64,000 nt of DNA, taken from positions 248,001 through 312,000 of the forward strand of contig OZ240239.1 of NCBI GenBank assembly GCA_965198095.1. Reading direction: 5' to 3'. The DNA comes from CBDFJH01 sp965198095 (GTDB lineage Bacteria; Latescibacterota; UBA2968; GCA-2709665). The notes below the pieces were generated by a model that was not told the origin of the DNA, searched no databases, and saw nothing but the letters and a program-made list of their open reading frames with translations. Numbering within the stretch: position 1 is the first letter of the stretch; every line of letters starts with the position of its first letter. The position numbers and the translations under genes were made by a program. Positions 1 to 8,373 of the stretch are shown here, in pieces.

Positions 1-54
1 GAGGTCGTACGTGGCCAACGCCTCTTCCGGCCGCGTCATCGGTACGTTACTCAT
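1..54 (-). CDS. Sialidase-like protein, N-terminal end only (runs off the window)
   Basis: The first 18 codons read MSNVPMTRPEEALATYDL, nearly the same as the start of the sialidase-like protein encoded just upstream. The ATG lies 8 bases after a good ribosome-binding site (AAGGAG). The rest of the gene lies beyond base 1. The shared N-terminus marks it as a tandem duplicate of the neighbour, so a BNR/Asp-box sialidase fold is inferred for the missing part, not seen. Confidence 0.7.
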   Translation of the reverse strand, partial: MSNVPMTRPEEALATYDL

Positions 55-141
55 GTGATCTTCTCCTTCAGTCGTGAATAGCAAAGTTCGACATCAGCTA
101 TCGTTTTGAGGAAGTGAAGAGGCTCAAGATACGAAATACGC

Positions 142-1470
142 TCATACCGGTATCTCTTTCTGGGCGATCCAGACGCTCTCCGCCGGTTCCTTACCGCCAT
201 AAAACCACGAGAGCGGCAACACCTTCAGCTTGTGAATGAACCCGCCGCTCCCTTCCGTTTCACTGCTCGTGAGAAGTTTTGCCTGGGTTGGGTGCTCCCG
301 ATACGCCCGGTAGCGGTGCCCAATGAGCACCCGGTCATCCATCACGAACACGGAGGGATAGGTCCACCAGCCATAATCCTCAGCCGGGGTGATGTAGCGT
401 CCCTCTCGCTCCGGGGCAGGCACACCCGGCCGGAAATGGTACTCCTCGGGTCGGACCGGTCGAATCGGGCCCGGCTCGACGCGCGTCTCTTCGTGGATCG
501 ATTCCACGTTCTGAAAGAACTCCCAGACGCTGCCCCCGTCGCGACTGATCGCCGAAGAGATCCGGGTCCGAACGAACCCCTGCTTGATTTCATCTTCACT
601 ATGCTGATTCCATACCGCAAGTAGATGGCCGTTGGGCAGTGTCCGGATCTGACCCGGCGCGATGGACGACGCCAGGGCGGTCGGCGCCGGGCGTGTCCAC
701 GTCTCTCCGTTATCGGTGGACCAGGACTGGAAGAGGCGCCCAAGGGCCGTGCGCAGGAACATCAGAAGTTTGGCCGGCTCGACCTCCGTCACCGACGGCT
801 CGTTCGTGTAGTTGAAATTCGCGTTCCAGTCGAGAAGGATGATGAGCTCCCCGTCTCGGTTTCGCTGCCACGTCCGCCCGTCGTCGCCGGAGTAATACAC
901 CAGGGAGCCCCGGAAGCCGGGATCCCAGAAATGGGTGCGAGAGGAGGCCCACTGGCCGTGTACCAGCTTCCCTGAATGAGGAGGTTCGATGCCACCTGGC
1001 CCCGAGCTTTGACCGAACCTGGTGTACACCGGCATCACGATCCTGCCCGACGAAGTTCGAATCAGCACGTCCTGGTACTGGCATGCATCGATCCCGGGAA
1101 GGCTGATGCGCACCGGTGCCTCCCACGTCTCTCCTCCATCCTCCGACCGCCAGAACATCTGGAACTGGGTTCCAGGCAAATCGTGGGGGGAATCCAGCCC
1201 GAAACCGGTCCCCCCCGTGGACACACCCACCCCGTTTCCCGAGAGCCTGACAAGCGACATCCAGAGGCCCCCGACGAGATCCCCGTTAGGGTCTCGGCGT
1301 TCGAACGGCTCCGACCAGGTGATGCCCCCATCATCTGAGGTCGTGAAGTTCGTTCCAGCCAGCTGCAGGATCCGCCCGTCTTCCAGCCGAGCGAAGGTGG
1401 AAGAGCGATACGTGTCTGTTTCGTGAATCGCCAGCGCCTCTTCCGGACGCGTCATCGGTACGTTGCTCAG
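142..1470 (-). CDS. Sialidase-family (BNR/Asp-box) protein, probable CTG start
   Basis: A sialidase-fold protein of about 442 residues with five Asp-box motifs (S-x-D-x-G-x-x-W), at about residues 40-47, 104-111, 189-196, 246-253 and 304-311 counted from the internal ATG at 1455. This is the blade signature of six-bladed propeller sialidases. No signal peptide is visible, so it is probably cytoplasmic and acts on imported oligosaccharides. The start is unusual. AAGGAGG lies 5 bases before CTG (1468-1470) but 20 bases before the first ATG, and the tandem paralogue at the window edge has ATG exactly where this gene has CTG. A true sialic-acid substrate is not certain, because many Asp-box proteins are not sialidases. 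It heads a run of glycosidase-like genes. Confidence 0.8.
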   Translation of the reverse strand: MSNVPMTRPEEALAIHETDTYRSSTFARLEDGRILQLAGTNFTTSDDGGITWSEPFERRDPNGDLVGGLWMSLVRLSGNGVGVSTGGTGFGLDSPHDLPGTQFQMFWRSEDGGETWEAPVRISLPGIDACQYQDVLIRTSSGRIVMPVYTRFGQSSGPGGIEPPHSGKLVHGQWASSRTHFWDPGFRGSLVYYSGDDGRTWQRNRDGELIILLDWNANFNYTNEPSVTEVEPAKLLMFLRTALGRLFQSWSTDNGETWTRPAPTALASSIAPGQIRTLPNGHLLAVWNQHSEDEIKQGFVRTRISSAISRDGGSVWEFFQNVESIHEETRVEPGPIRPVRPEEYHFRPGVPAPEREGRYITPAEDYGWWTYPSVFVMDDRVLIGHRYRAYREHPTQAKLLTSSETEGSGGFIHKLKVLPLSWFYGGKEPAESVWIAQKEIPV

Positions 1471-1598
1471 AAAACCCTCCTTGAGACCTCAGTTCAGCTC
1501 CGGAATGTCGTACGCCCCTGTCCGGCTCTTAGTGGCGAATGGCCTTCACTACGCGATCGATCTTCGTTTTCGCTCTGGGCGTCTTTTCTACCATCGCA

Positions 1599-3158
1599 TC
1601 ATCCTGTCCCGAATTCAAACCCGTAAAGCACCGCACGGCGGAGGATAAACCGCACCTGAAGGCCACCGACTGGAGCGGCCTTCACGCCTTTCCAAGTGAC
1701 GGTGCGCCGCGCTGAATCACCTGAAAACGGGTCACACGCATCGCGATCGAAACCGGTGGCGACGCCGCCCTCGCCGTCTACAAGCTCGGCAAGGATCTCG
1801 CCGTCCTTCACCGTACACGCGTTGATGTTCAGCGACTGTCCTTTGTCCATCTCCGCAGAGGTGACGGCTGTCCCTTCCATGTGGCCACCGGAGGCCGTTG
1901 TCAGTCCCCAGAGCCGCCCTCGACGCCACGTCGCTCTGCACAGCGCGCCGTGAAAGTAGAGGATGTCCGCCGAGCGAGAGTAAACTTGGCCGTGGAGCGG
2001 AGGAAGGCTCGCATAATCGCGTCCCTCAAGGGCCGCCTGGTCGGCATCCTGCGTGCCCAGCATGTCTCCGTGAATCCCCTGGAGCCCGCTGTAGTAGAAA
2101 TGGATATCGTCGCCGTCGATGATCATATGGTGAGACCCCCACATCATCCCGCCCCCATAATCGCCCAGAGGTGGCTGCTCGACGCACGCACGCCGGTCGG
2201 GTCGCCACCAGTAGCGACCGTCCCGCGAGGCGGCGAACTGCAGCTCGAGGGTCTGGTTGCTCGTCCGGTAGACCGTCAGTACCCCCACGTGCCCTCCTGA
2301 CAAGGGGGTCACCGCCATCTCCATGAACTCGGTGTCGTTCGGATCCCTCCAGTCCGGCTGGATGCAGGGCTCGTGCGCGCCCCAGTGAATCCCGTCTCTG
2401 CTGGTCCGCCTCACCAGCACCCGGGTCGCGCCCGGGCCGCTTTCATAGGGCAGAATGGAGCCGGGAAACCCACGGATCACGACTTTATGATAGGCGGAAA
2501 AACTTCCATCCGGCTCAGGATAGAGGAAGATGCCGTCCGTCGTGGCACTCGCGCTCAAAAGGTCCGGACTTTCGACGAGCACGGGACCCACATCCGGTTC
2601 CCAATGAAGCCCGTCGCGAGAGTTGTAGCCGTAGACTCCGACCGTTCGCGACTCACTTCCGTCGGGCGCAGTGAACCCCCGAACCGTTTGGACGCCAAGG
2701 TCCCGGGCGGGCAGGCCGAACCTGCGCAGAACGAACATCCGGTAGCGCTGCCCTTCAGACGCGTCGGGTTGGACAAACACATTGGCGTAGATCGCGTTGC
2801 CGCCCGAGTCCAGGTCCATCACGATGTTCGTCCGTTCGTAGTCCCCGAATGGGTGAATGTCGAGCTCGGGTCGGCGCCAGTCGATCCCGTTCTCACTCTC
2901 CAGATAGACCAGGCGACGGGCTTGCCGACGGTATCGGGCGTCGTTCTGCCCGGCCGACCCCCAGGCCTTCCAGAGCCCGTCCGTCGGGTCCAGCAGAACC
3001 GTTCCGTGCAGGAAGGGATGGCCATCGTCCCACGGCATCTCTGGTTCGAGCAGGGGGTTGTCCGACGTCCGGCCGACCTCGACACGCCAAGCCACGTTGC
3101 GGCGCCGGACAAAATCCTGGCCGATCAGAAAGGGAATCTCTCTATCGGTCATCGACAT
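1599..3158 (-). CDS. GH32/GH43-like beta-propeller protein (copy 1)
   Basis: About 519 residues, soluble, no signal peptide. It has repeated blade-like segments of the type DGIHWRRPEL, DGLHWEPDVG, DGIHWGAHEP and DGRYWWRPDRR, typical of five-bladed propeller glycosidase-like proteins (GH32/43/68/DUF4185-type superfamily). The conserved tract EPEMPWDDGHPFLHGTVL near the N-terminus and GLWKAW after it resemble the first blade, where GH32/43 proteins carry their nucleophile Asp. A specific activity cannot be assigned. The start at 3158 (MSMTDREIPF) matches the start of the downstream-numbered paralogue (MSLSNDHTIPF), and both follow GGAAG about 9 bases away. A longer reading frame to 3275 has no support. 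It is a tandem duplicate of the next gene, separated from it by a repeat-filled spacer. Confidence 0.75.
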   Translation of the reverse strand: MSMTDREIPFLIGQDFVRRRNVAWRVEVGRTSDNPLLEPEMPWDDGHPFLHGTVLLDPTDGLWKAWGSAGQNDARYRRQARRLVYLESENGIDWRRPELDIHPFGDYERTNIVMDLDSGGNAIYANVFVQPDASEGQRYRMFVLRRFGLPARDLGVQTVRGFTAPDGSESRTVGVYGYNSRDGLHWEPDVGPVLVESPDLLSASATTDGIFLYPEPDGSFSAYHKVVIRGFPGSILPYESGPGATRVLVRRTSRDGIHWGAHEPCIQPDWRDPNDTEFMEMAVTPLSGGHVGVLTVYRTSNQTLELQFAASRDGRYWWRPDRRACVEQPPLGDYGGGMMWGSHHMIIDGDDIHFYYSGLQGIHGDMLGTQDADQAALEGRDYASLPPLHGQVYSRSADILYFHGALCRATWRRGRLWGLTTASGGHMEGTAVTSAEMDKGQSLNINACTVKDGEILAELVDGEGGVATGFDRDACDPFSGDSARRTVTWKGVKAAPVGGLQVRFILRRAVLYGFEFGTG

Positions 3159-3209
3159 CGATCTATTCTTCCAAGCGATCTCTGTTGCCGTCTTTGAGGG
3201 GTGGCGCGG

Positions 3210-3313
3210 GATTTTTCCGCGCTTATCCGTCAAGCACCGCCGTTTTTGGACACCACAAACGATCCCAGGCCACAAACCCCTCCAGGGCCACTGAGACGGT
3301 TTGCGGAAAAATC
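3210..3313. mobile_element. 104-bp MITE-like element, copy A
   Basis: The ends are a perfect 11-bp inverted repeat, GATTTTTCCGC (3210-3220) and GCGGAAAAATC (3303-3313). A second copy of identical length and closely matching interior lies at 41814-41917. No coding capacity. Small size, exact ends and two dispersed copies fit a non-autonomous element or a structured intergenic repeat. No target-site duplication is obvious. Confidence 0.6.
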
Positions 3314-3415
3314 AGCCCCCCCGTGTCTCGGTACGCGCTTCGCGCGACTCGGCATGCTCGGAGGATACATCCGAAAGCGGCGTCTGGCCCGAATAGGCCC
3401 GAAGGGCCGTATCGA

Positions 3416-3462
3416 GGGGCCCTTCTTTTGCCACCTTTTCTTGGGTGAGCAAGAAAAGGTGG
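3416..3462. repeat. Dispersed hairpin module, copy 1
   Basis: The tract CCCTTCTTTTG is followed by a perfect 12-bp stem, CCACCTTTTCTT (3431-3442) and AAGAAAAGGTGG (3451-3462), with an 8-base loop. The same module recurs near 29241, 42000 and, reversed, 58383. It sits between the stop of one propeller gene and the start of the next, so it could act as a processing or termination signal. Confidence 0.65.
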
Positions 3463-3527
3463 ATCCAAAAAAGCATCCGCAAATAAAACGCTCCAGGCTG
3501 TCACAACACGAATATCAACGCACGATC

Positions 3528-5093
3528 TCAATCCGGCGGCTTGAACTCAAATCCATAAAGCCGGGCGTTCCGAAGTATGAATTTCACCTGCAAGCCGTCA
3601 GCCGGCGAAGCGCGCTTCCCCCTCCACGTCATCGTCGTCCTCATCGTATCGCCCGAGAACCCGTCACACGCGTCGCGATCGAACCCCTCCACCGACTTGC
3701 CACCCTCGCCCACGAGCTCCGCGCGAAGCTCTCCATCCCGGAATGTCGCGACGCCGATCTCCAACGCTTCGCCCCGACCGATGCTCGCCCGCGTCGTCGC
3801 CTCGCCCTCCAGGTTTCCACCTGAGGCCGTCGTCAACGCCCAAAGCCTCCCCATCCTCCAGGACGCCCGACACAGAGCGCCGTGAAAAAAGATCAGGCTG
3901 GGCACGCGGGCGAGGACTTCACCGTGGAGGGGAGAGAGCCGCTTGTAGGGCCGGTCTTCCGCCTCGGCCAGATCGGCCTCCTCCGTGCTGAAGATGTCTC
4001 CGTGGAGGCCCTGAAGTCCCGTGTAGTAGTAGTGGAGCCGGGGCCCTTCTTCGATCAGGTTGTGCGTCCCCCACATCATCCCTCCGCCGTACTCTCCCAG
4101 CGGAGGCAGCGATACGCACGCACGACGGTCCGGGCGCCACCAGTATCGGCCATCCCTGGACGCGGCAAACTGGAATTCGAGGGTCTGATTGCCCGTCCTG
4201 TAAACGGTCACCACCCCCAGATACCCACCCGCAACAGCAGACACGGCCATCTCCATGAACTGGGTATCGTTCGTATCCCTCCAGTCCGGCAGGATGCACA
4301 GTTCGAGCGGATCCCAGTGGATGCCGTCCTCGCTCCGCCTCTGCACCAGGATTCGGCATCCCCCCGGGCCGAGCTCGTAGGGTATGATGCTGCCCGGAAA
4401 CCCCCGAATCGACTTCTTGTGGTAGGCAACGTAAGTCCCGTCGTCTTCTCTGAATATGTAGCAGCTGTCTGCGGTGGCGTCCTGACGGAGTGGATGGTTG
4501 TTCTCCTTCAGGACCGGGCCGACGTCCGCATCCCAGTGGATGCCGTCGCTGCACGTGTAGCGGTAGATCCCTCGCTCCCTGGCCTCATCCCCTTCAGGTG
4601 TCCGAAACCCCTTCGCGACATCGGTCCCGGGGACCTCCGCGGGCCATCCCGGACGGCGTAGGACAAACATCTCGTAACGCTGAGATTCCTGCGCGTCAGG
4701 ATTCACCATCACGCTGGCCTGAGAGAGGTCGCCACCCGAAGTCACGTCCAGCAGGATGTTGGTCCGCTTATGCTCCCCATACGGACAGAGTTCAAGCTCC
4801 GGACGACGCCAGTGAACCCCATCCTCGCTTTCCAGATAGGCGAGGCGCCGTGCCTGATATTTGTACCGGTCGTGTGTACACGCTGTACCCCACGCCTTCC
4901 ACAGCCTGTCGATCGGATCGCGAAGCACGGTCCCGTGCAGAAACGGATGGTCGTTGTCCCACGGCATCTCCGGCTCGATCAGCGGATTCTGAGGATCCGG
5001 CTCGCCCAGCTCGACCCGCCAAGCGACATTACGCCGCTTGACGAAATCTTCGCCCATCAGGAAGGGAATCGTGTGGTCGTTGCTAAGAGACAT
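3528..5093 (-). CDS. GH32/GH43-like beta-propeller protein (copy 2)
   Basis: 521 residues, paralogous along its whole length to the protein at 1599-3158. It has the same FVKRRNVAWRVE opening, the EPEMPWDNDHPFLHGTVL tract, several GIHW blade motifs and GRYWWRPDRRACV late in the protein. Soluble, with no signal peptide or membrane segment. It is probably a glycosidase or glycan-binding propeller, but the catalytic triad cannot be assigned with confidence. Its ATG follows GGAAG by about 9 bases. With the sialidase-like genes it suggests intracellular processing of imported glycans. Confidence 0.75.
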   Translation of the reverse strand: MSLSNDHTIPFLMGEDFVKRRNVAWRVELGEPDPQNPLIEPEMPWDNDHPFLHGTVLRDPIDRLWKAWGTACTHDRYKYQARRLAYLESEDGVHWRRPELELCPYGEHKRTNILLDVTSGGDLSQASVMVNPDAQESQRYEMFVLRRPGWPAEVPGTDVAKGFRTPEGDEARERGIYRYTCSDGIHWDADVGPVLKENNHPLRQDATADSCYIFREDDGTYVAYHKKSIRGFPGSIIPYELGPGGCRILVQRRSEDGIHWDPLELCILPDWRDTNDTQFMEMAVSAVAGGYLGVVTVYRTGNQTLEFQFAASRDGRYWWRPDRRACVSLPPLGEYGGGMMWGTHNLIEEGPRLHYYYTGLQGLHGDIFSTEEADLAEAEDRPYKRLSPLHGEVLARVPSLIFFHGALCRASWRMGRLWALTTASGGNLEGEATTRASIGRGEALEIGVATFRDGELRAELVGEGGKSVEGFDRDACDGFSGDTMRTTMTWRGKRASPADGLQVKFILRNARLYGFEFKPPD

Positions 5094-5229
5094 TCATTCT
5101 TCCAGGCCATGCCCGCTGAACCCGGCTCCAGTGAAATGCAGCAGGCGAGAATCTGGCTTTCCGTTCCAAGTGAGCACGCCGTCGGCCCGGCGGTGAGTTT
5201 TTTATTTTACGATCACGATCCGCGGAATC

Positions 5230-6225
5230 TCATGCAATGCGGTGCAGCATATCCTGCGTCAGCCGATGCATCTGCGGTTCACCCGCGAAAAAGCGCCGCA
5301 GCTCCTCCACTGCCATTTCACCGATGACGGAGGGCCTCTGTCCGGCGAGGGCGGCGTGACCGGGCGTCAGGACGACATTCGGCAGTCGGCGCAGGCGACT
5401 GTCCGGCGCTGGCGGTTGTGGACTGGACGTATCCAGGAAGGCGAACAGTCGGCCCTTCTCCAGCTCCTCGATCAGAGCGGCCTCGTCGATGAGGTCGCCG
5501 ACCGCATTGTTGATGAAAATGGCGTCGTCCTTCATCAGCTTGAAGTGCGTCTCATTGTACATGTGGTGGGTCTCTTCCAGGCGCGGCGCGTGGCACGTGA
5601 CCACGTCGCCCTCTCGAGCCATCGTCTCCAGGTCCACAAGCTCCGCGCCGAGCCTCCTCGCCTGCTCCGCATCCACGTAGGGATCGTAGAGCAGGATGCG
5701 GGCCCTGTAAGGCTTCAGGAGTTCCATCACCCGCCTGCCCACGTGCCCCGCCCCGATGATTCCCACGGTCTTTCGGTAGAGCGACCGGGACGCCGCTTTA
5801 TCGGGCGGGTCGTTCGCTGCCATCTCCCGCATGCAGGGGATGATCCGCCTCAGCCCGATCGTCATAAATCCGATCGTCAGCTCCGCGACATCCACCGCGA
5901 TCGCGGCTGCGGCGCTCGTAAGCACGATCCCCATCTCCCACGCCTCCGGACACATTCGCCGCTTCGCCGACCCGGCTGCGTGCGCCCAGACCTTCAGTCG
6001 GGGCGCCGCTTCCAGAATCGCCGACGTGAGACGCGGGGTTCCCCAGCTCGACACCGCCCCCTCCGCATCGTGCAGGAACGCCGCCGCCTCTTCCTCAGTA
6101 AAGTCCCGGTCTTCGGGATTCAGGCGCACCTCCGCGAAACGCGCCAATGCTTCGACGACCTCCGCCGGGAGGATCATGTCGCGAAGCGAGCTGCGCACAA
6201 GGATACCGACTCTTGGCTTACGCAT
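5230..6225 (-). CDS. D-isomer-specific 2-hydroxyacid dehydrogenase paralogue, probably catalytically impaired
   Basis: 331 residues with the 2-hydroxyacid dehydrogenase layout. The NAD-binding glycine motif GAGHVG (158-163) and the Asp at the end of the second Rossmann strand (YDPY, Asp181) are intact. The usual catalytic Arg in the N-x-x-R-G-D motif is Val242 here (INNAVGDLIDEAAL). The catalytic His segment is TPGHAALAG instead of the usual TPHxAG, with one extra Gly. The tandem paralogue upstream has the opposite pattern. It may be a non-catalytic partner subunit or an early pseudogene, though the frame is fully open. ATG with GGAG 7 bases upstream; 12 bases separate the two genes. Confidence 0.85.
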   Translation of the reverse strand: MRKPRVGILVRSSLRDMILPAEVVEALARFAEVRLNPEDRDFTEEEAAAFLHDAEGAVSSWGTPRLTSAILEAAPRLKVWAHAAGSAKRRMCPEAWEMGIVLTSAAAAIAVDVAELTIGFMTIGLRRIIPCMREMAANDPPDKAASRSLYRKTVGIIGAGHVGRRVMELLKPYRARILLYDPYVDAEQARRLGAELVDLETMAREGDVVTCHAPRLEETHHMYNETHFKLMKDDAIFINNAVGDLIDEAALIEELEKGRLFAFLDTSSPQPPAPDSRLRRLPNVVLTPGHAALAGQRPSVIGEMAVEELRRFFAGEPQMHRLTQDMLHRIA

Positions 6226-6237
6226 AAATCCACTCCA

Positions 6238-7224
6238 TCACGCGATGCGGTCCAGCATGTCTCGCGTCACCCGATGCATCTGAGGTTTCCCAGCGGAAAA
6301 GCGACAAAGCTCCTCCACGGCTATTTCGCCCAGTCTGCAGGACGGCAGCCCCGCCACGTGAGGGCTCAGCACGACGTTCGGCAGCCGGCGTAACGGGCTG
6401 TCGGGCCTCGCAGGCTCTGGACTCGACACATCCAGGAGCGCGAACAGCCGCCCCTTCTCCAGCTCCTCGATCAGCGCCGCCTCGTCGATATTGTCTCCTC
6501 TCGACGTATTGACAAAGATGGCATCGTGCTTCATCAGCTTGAAGTGCGTCCCGTTGTAGATATGGTGGGTCTCTTCCAGGCGCGGCGCGTGACAGGTGAC
6601 GACGTCGCTCTCTCGGGCCATCGTCTCCAGGTCCACAAGCTCCGCGCCGAGCCTCCTCGCCTGCTCCGCATCCACATATGGATCATACAGCAGGATCCTG
6701 ACGTTGTAGGGCTTCAGAAGCGCCATCACCGCACGTCCAACGTGGCTCGCCGAGATGACCCCCACCGTCTTTCGATAGAGCGACCGGGACGCCGCTTTGT
6801 CGGGCAGTTCGTTCGCCGCCATCTCCCGCATGTGGGGGATGATCCGCCTCAGCCCGATCGTGATGAACCCGATCGTGAGTTCGGCCACGTCGCCCGCGAT
6901 CGCAGCTGCGGCGCTCGTCAGGATAATCCCCTTTTCCCACGCCTCCGAGCACATCCGCGTCTTCACGGACCCCGCGGCGTGCACCCAGATCTTCAGCCTC
7001 GGGGCCGCTTCCAGAATCGCGGGCGTCAGCCGCCAGCTTCCCCACGAGGCCATAGCCGCGTCCGTCCCGCTCAGAAACCGGGCCGCTTCCTCTTCCGTGA
7101 GATCTCGATCCTCCCGATTGATGCGGATGTCCGCGAAGCCTTTGAGTTTCTGAAGGTCTTCTTCTCTGAGGATCTTCTCGCGGAGGGACCGACGAACCAG
7201 GATACCTACTCGGTGTTTTTCCAT
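6238..7224 (-). CDS. D-isomer-specific 2-hydroxyacid dehydrogenase
   Basis: 328 residues, a tandem duplicate of the next gene in the operon. It keeps the catalytic Arg242 (VNTSRGDNIDEAAL) and the catalytic His289 in SPHVAG, as expected for an NAD-dependent reduction or oxidation of a 2-hydroxy or 2-keto acid. The glycine-rich dinucleotide loop, however, reads SASHVG (158-163) instead of GxGxxG, so two of the three motif glycines are lost. GGAGG lies 8 bases before the ATG. The neighbouring sugar-oxidoreductase genes suggest a sugar-acid substrate, but this is inference. Confidence 0.85.
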   Translation of the reverse strand: MEKHRVGILVRRSLREKILREEDLQKLKGFADIRINREDRDLTEEEAARFLSGTDAAMASWGSWRLTPAILEAAPRLKIWVHAAGSVKTRMCSEAWEKGIILTSAAAAIAGDVAELTIGFITIGLRRIIPHMREMAANELPDKAASRSLYRKTVGVISASHVGRAVMALLKPYNVRILLYDPYVDAEQARRLGAELVDLETMARESDVVTCHAPRLEETHHIYNGTHFKLMKHDAIFVNTSRGDNIDEAALIEELEKGRLFALLDVSSPEPARPDSPLRRLPNVVLSPHVAGLPSCRLGEIAVEELCRFSAGKPQMHRVTRDMLDRIA

Positions 7225-7245
7225 GCCATCACCCTCCGGGCGCCG

Positions 7246-8244
7246 TCAGGAATCGATGCCGAACAGCTTTGCCGAGTTGTTCCAGAAGATGTCTTCCACC
7301 GCGCTGTCGCCCAGTCGCTCCGACCAGCACGCCCATTTCAGAGATCGTAGGTGTTCCAGCCCGATCAGCACCGGCTCGATCGTCAAATGTTTCTCGACCC
7401 ATACGGGCGTGTCATTGTATAGCCAAAGAAAGTTGTCCGCAGCGCCGACCGAGCGCCCCCGATCGTGGCTCGCCGGCAGGTCCGACCCGTAGAGCAGCTT
7501 CTCGTGCCCGAGGATCCGGATGATCGCCTGATGCGCCATCTGTTCGCAATTGGCGCTCGAGTCGCAATACAGGTTATCCAGTCCGGTGAGCTGCGGCAGC
7601 CCCTCCAGGGCGTGCGCCGGCTGAAACGCCCTCGCGGAATGGGCCAGGACCAGGTTCATGTTCGGATACTGCTCGCAGTAATGACGGATCCACCTGATGT
7701 TTCCGGGGTCGGCCACCGCGCGGGATCTCACCATGTGGAGCGTAATCATCCATCCCTCCTCGTCCGCGACCTTGATGAATCTCTCAGGAAGGTAATCAGG
7801 AATCTGTGCCTCCCAGGTCGGGTCGACGTCCGAGTAGACGTGGTAACACTTGAGACCGACAGCTCCGAGCCGCTTCACCTCGTCCCGGACCCATTCGGGG
7901 TCGTCGTCCGGCTTCACGAAGAACGAGCTCCGGAAATCGGGATGGGCGGAGGCGGCCTTGGCCGCCCACGCGTTGGCGTGAGGCAACCTCTCGGGTTCGT
8001 GCGTAGACGGGATAAACAGGGCGCCCATGCGGCTCCCTGGATGAAGGTCCTCCATGAGGCTCAGGTATTCCTCATACCCTACGGTCTGAATCTCCGAGAA
8101 GATCTCTGGAAGCGTGCAGTTGTCCTGATGCCACGCGTGGCAGTGGGCATCGAACACGCGATCCGGCACGAACGAGGCCAGCTCCCGCTCGAAGAAGGCC
8201 CTGTCTTCGTCTCGGGCCTGGCCCACGTTCACGGGTTCACTCAT
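7246..8244 (-). CDS. Amidohydrolase family protein (metal-dependent TIM-barrel hydrolase)
   Basis: About 332 residues. The N-terminal strand FDAHCHAW (His34, His36) is the H-x-H metal-binding pair of amidohydrolase_2 proteins. Later come a His-containing TLHMVRS segment, an LAHSAR segment and LLYGSDLPASHDRGR, which carries the late-strand Asp. It is likely a hydrolase, lactonase or decarboxylase acting on a small cyclic or aromatic acid; the substrate is unknown. The start at 8244 is chosen because AAGGAG lies 8 bases upstream; an in-frame extension to 8310 lacks a site. It ends with the usual EDIFWNNSAKLFG motif. Confidence 0.85.
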   Translation of the reverse strand: MSEPVNVGQARDEDRAFFERELASFVPDRVFDAHCHAWHQDNCTLPEIFSEIQTVGYEEYLSLMEDLHPGSRMGALFIPSTHEPERLPHANAWAAKAASAHPDFRSSFFVKPDDDPEWVRDEVKRLGAVGLKCYHVYSDVDPTWEAQIPDYLPERFIKVADEEGWMITLHMVRSRAVADPGNIRWIRHYCEQYPNMNLVLAHSARAFQPAHALEGLPQLTGLDNLYCDSSANCEQMAHQAIIRILGHEKLLYGSDLPASHDRGRSVGAADNFLWLYNDTPVWVEKHLTIEPVLIGLEHLRSLKWACWSERLGDSAVEDIFWNNSAKLFGIDS

Positions 8245-8373
8245 GGTCTCATCTCCTTTTTGGTCGGTACGGTTGACCGAGGCACACAGCGCGATCAGAT
8301 TGCTCATCAACCCGAGGATGACGACGTGAAGCGCGCCAATCCGATGGCCAGCGCCTGTAGACGAGGATACGAA

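Larger units (their letters stand above)
3159..3527. other. Repeat-filled spacer between two paralogous genes
   Basis: This 369-bp spacer holds a 104-bp element with terminal inverted repeats (3210-3313) and a hairpin module (3431-3462). Between them lie GC-rich short palindromes such as GGCCCG repeats. No gene is seen. Confidence 0.7.
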
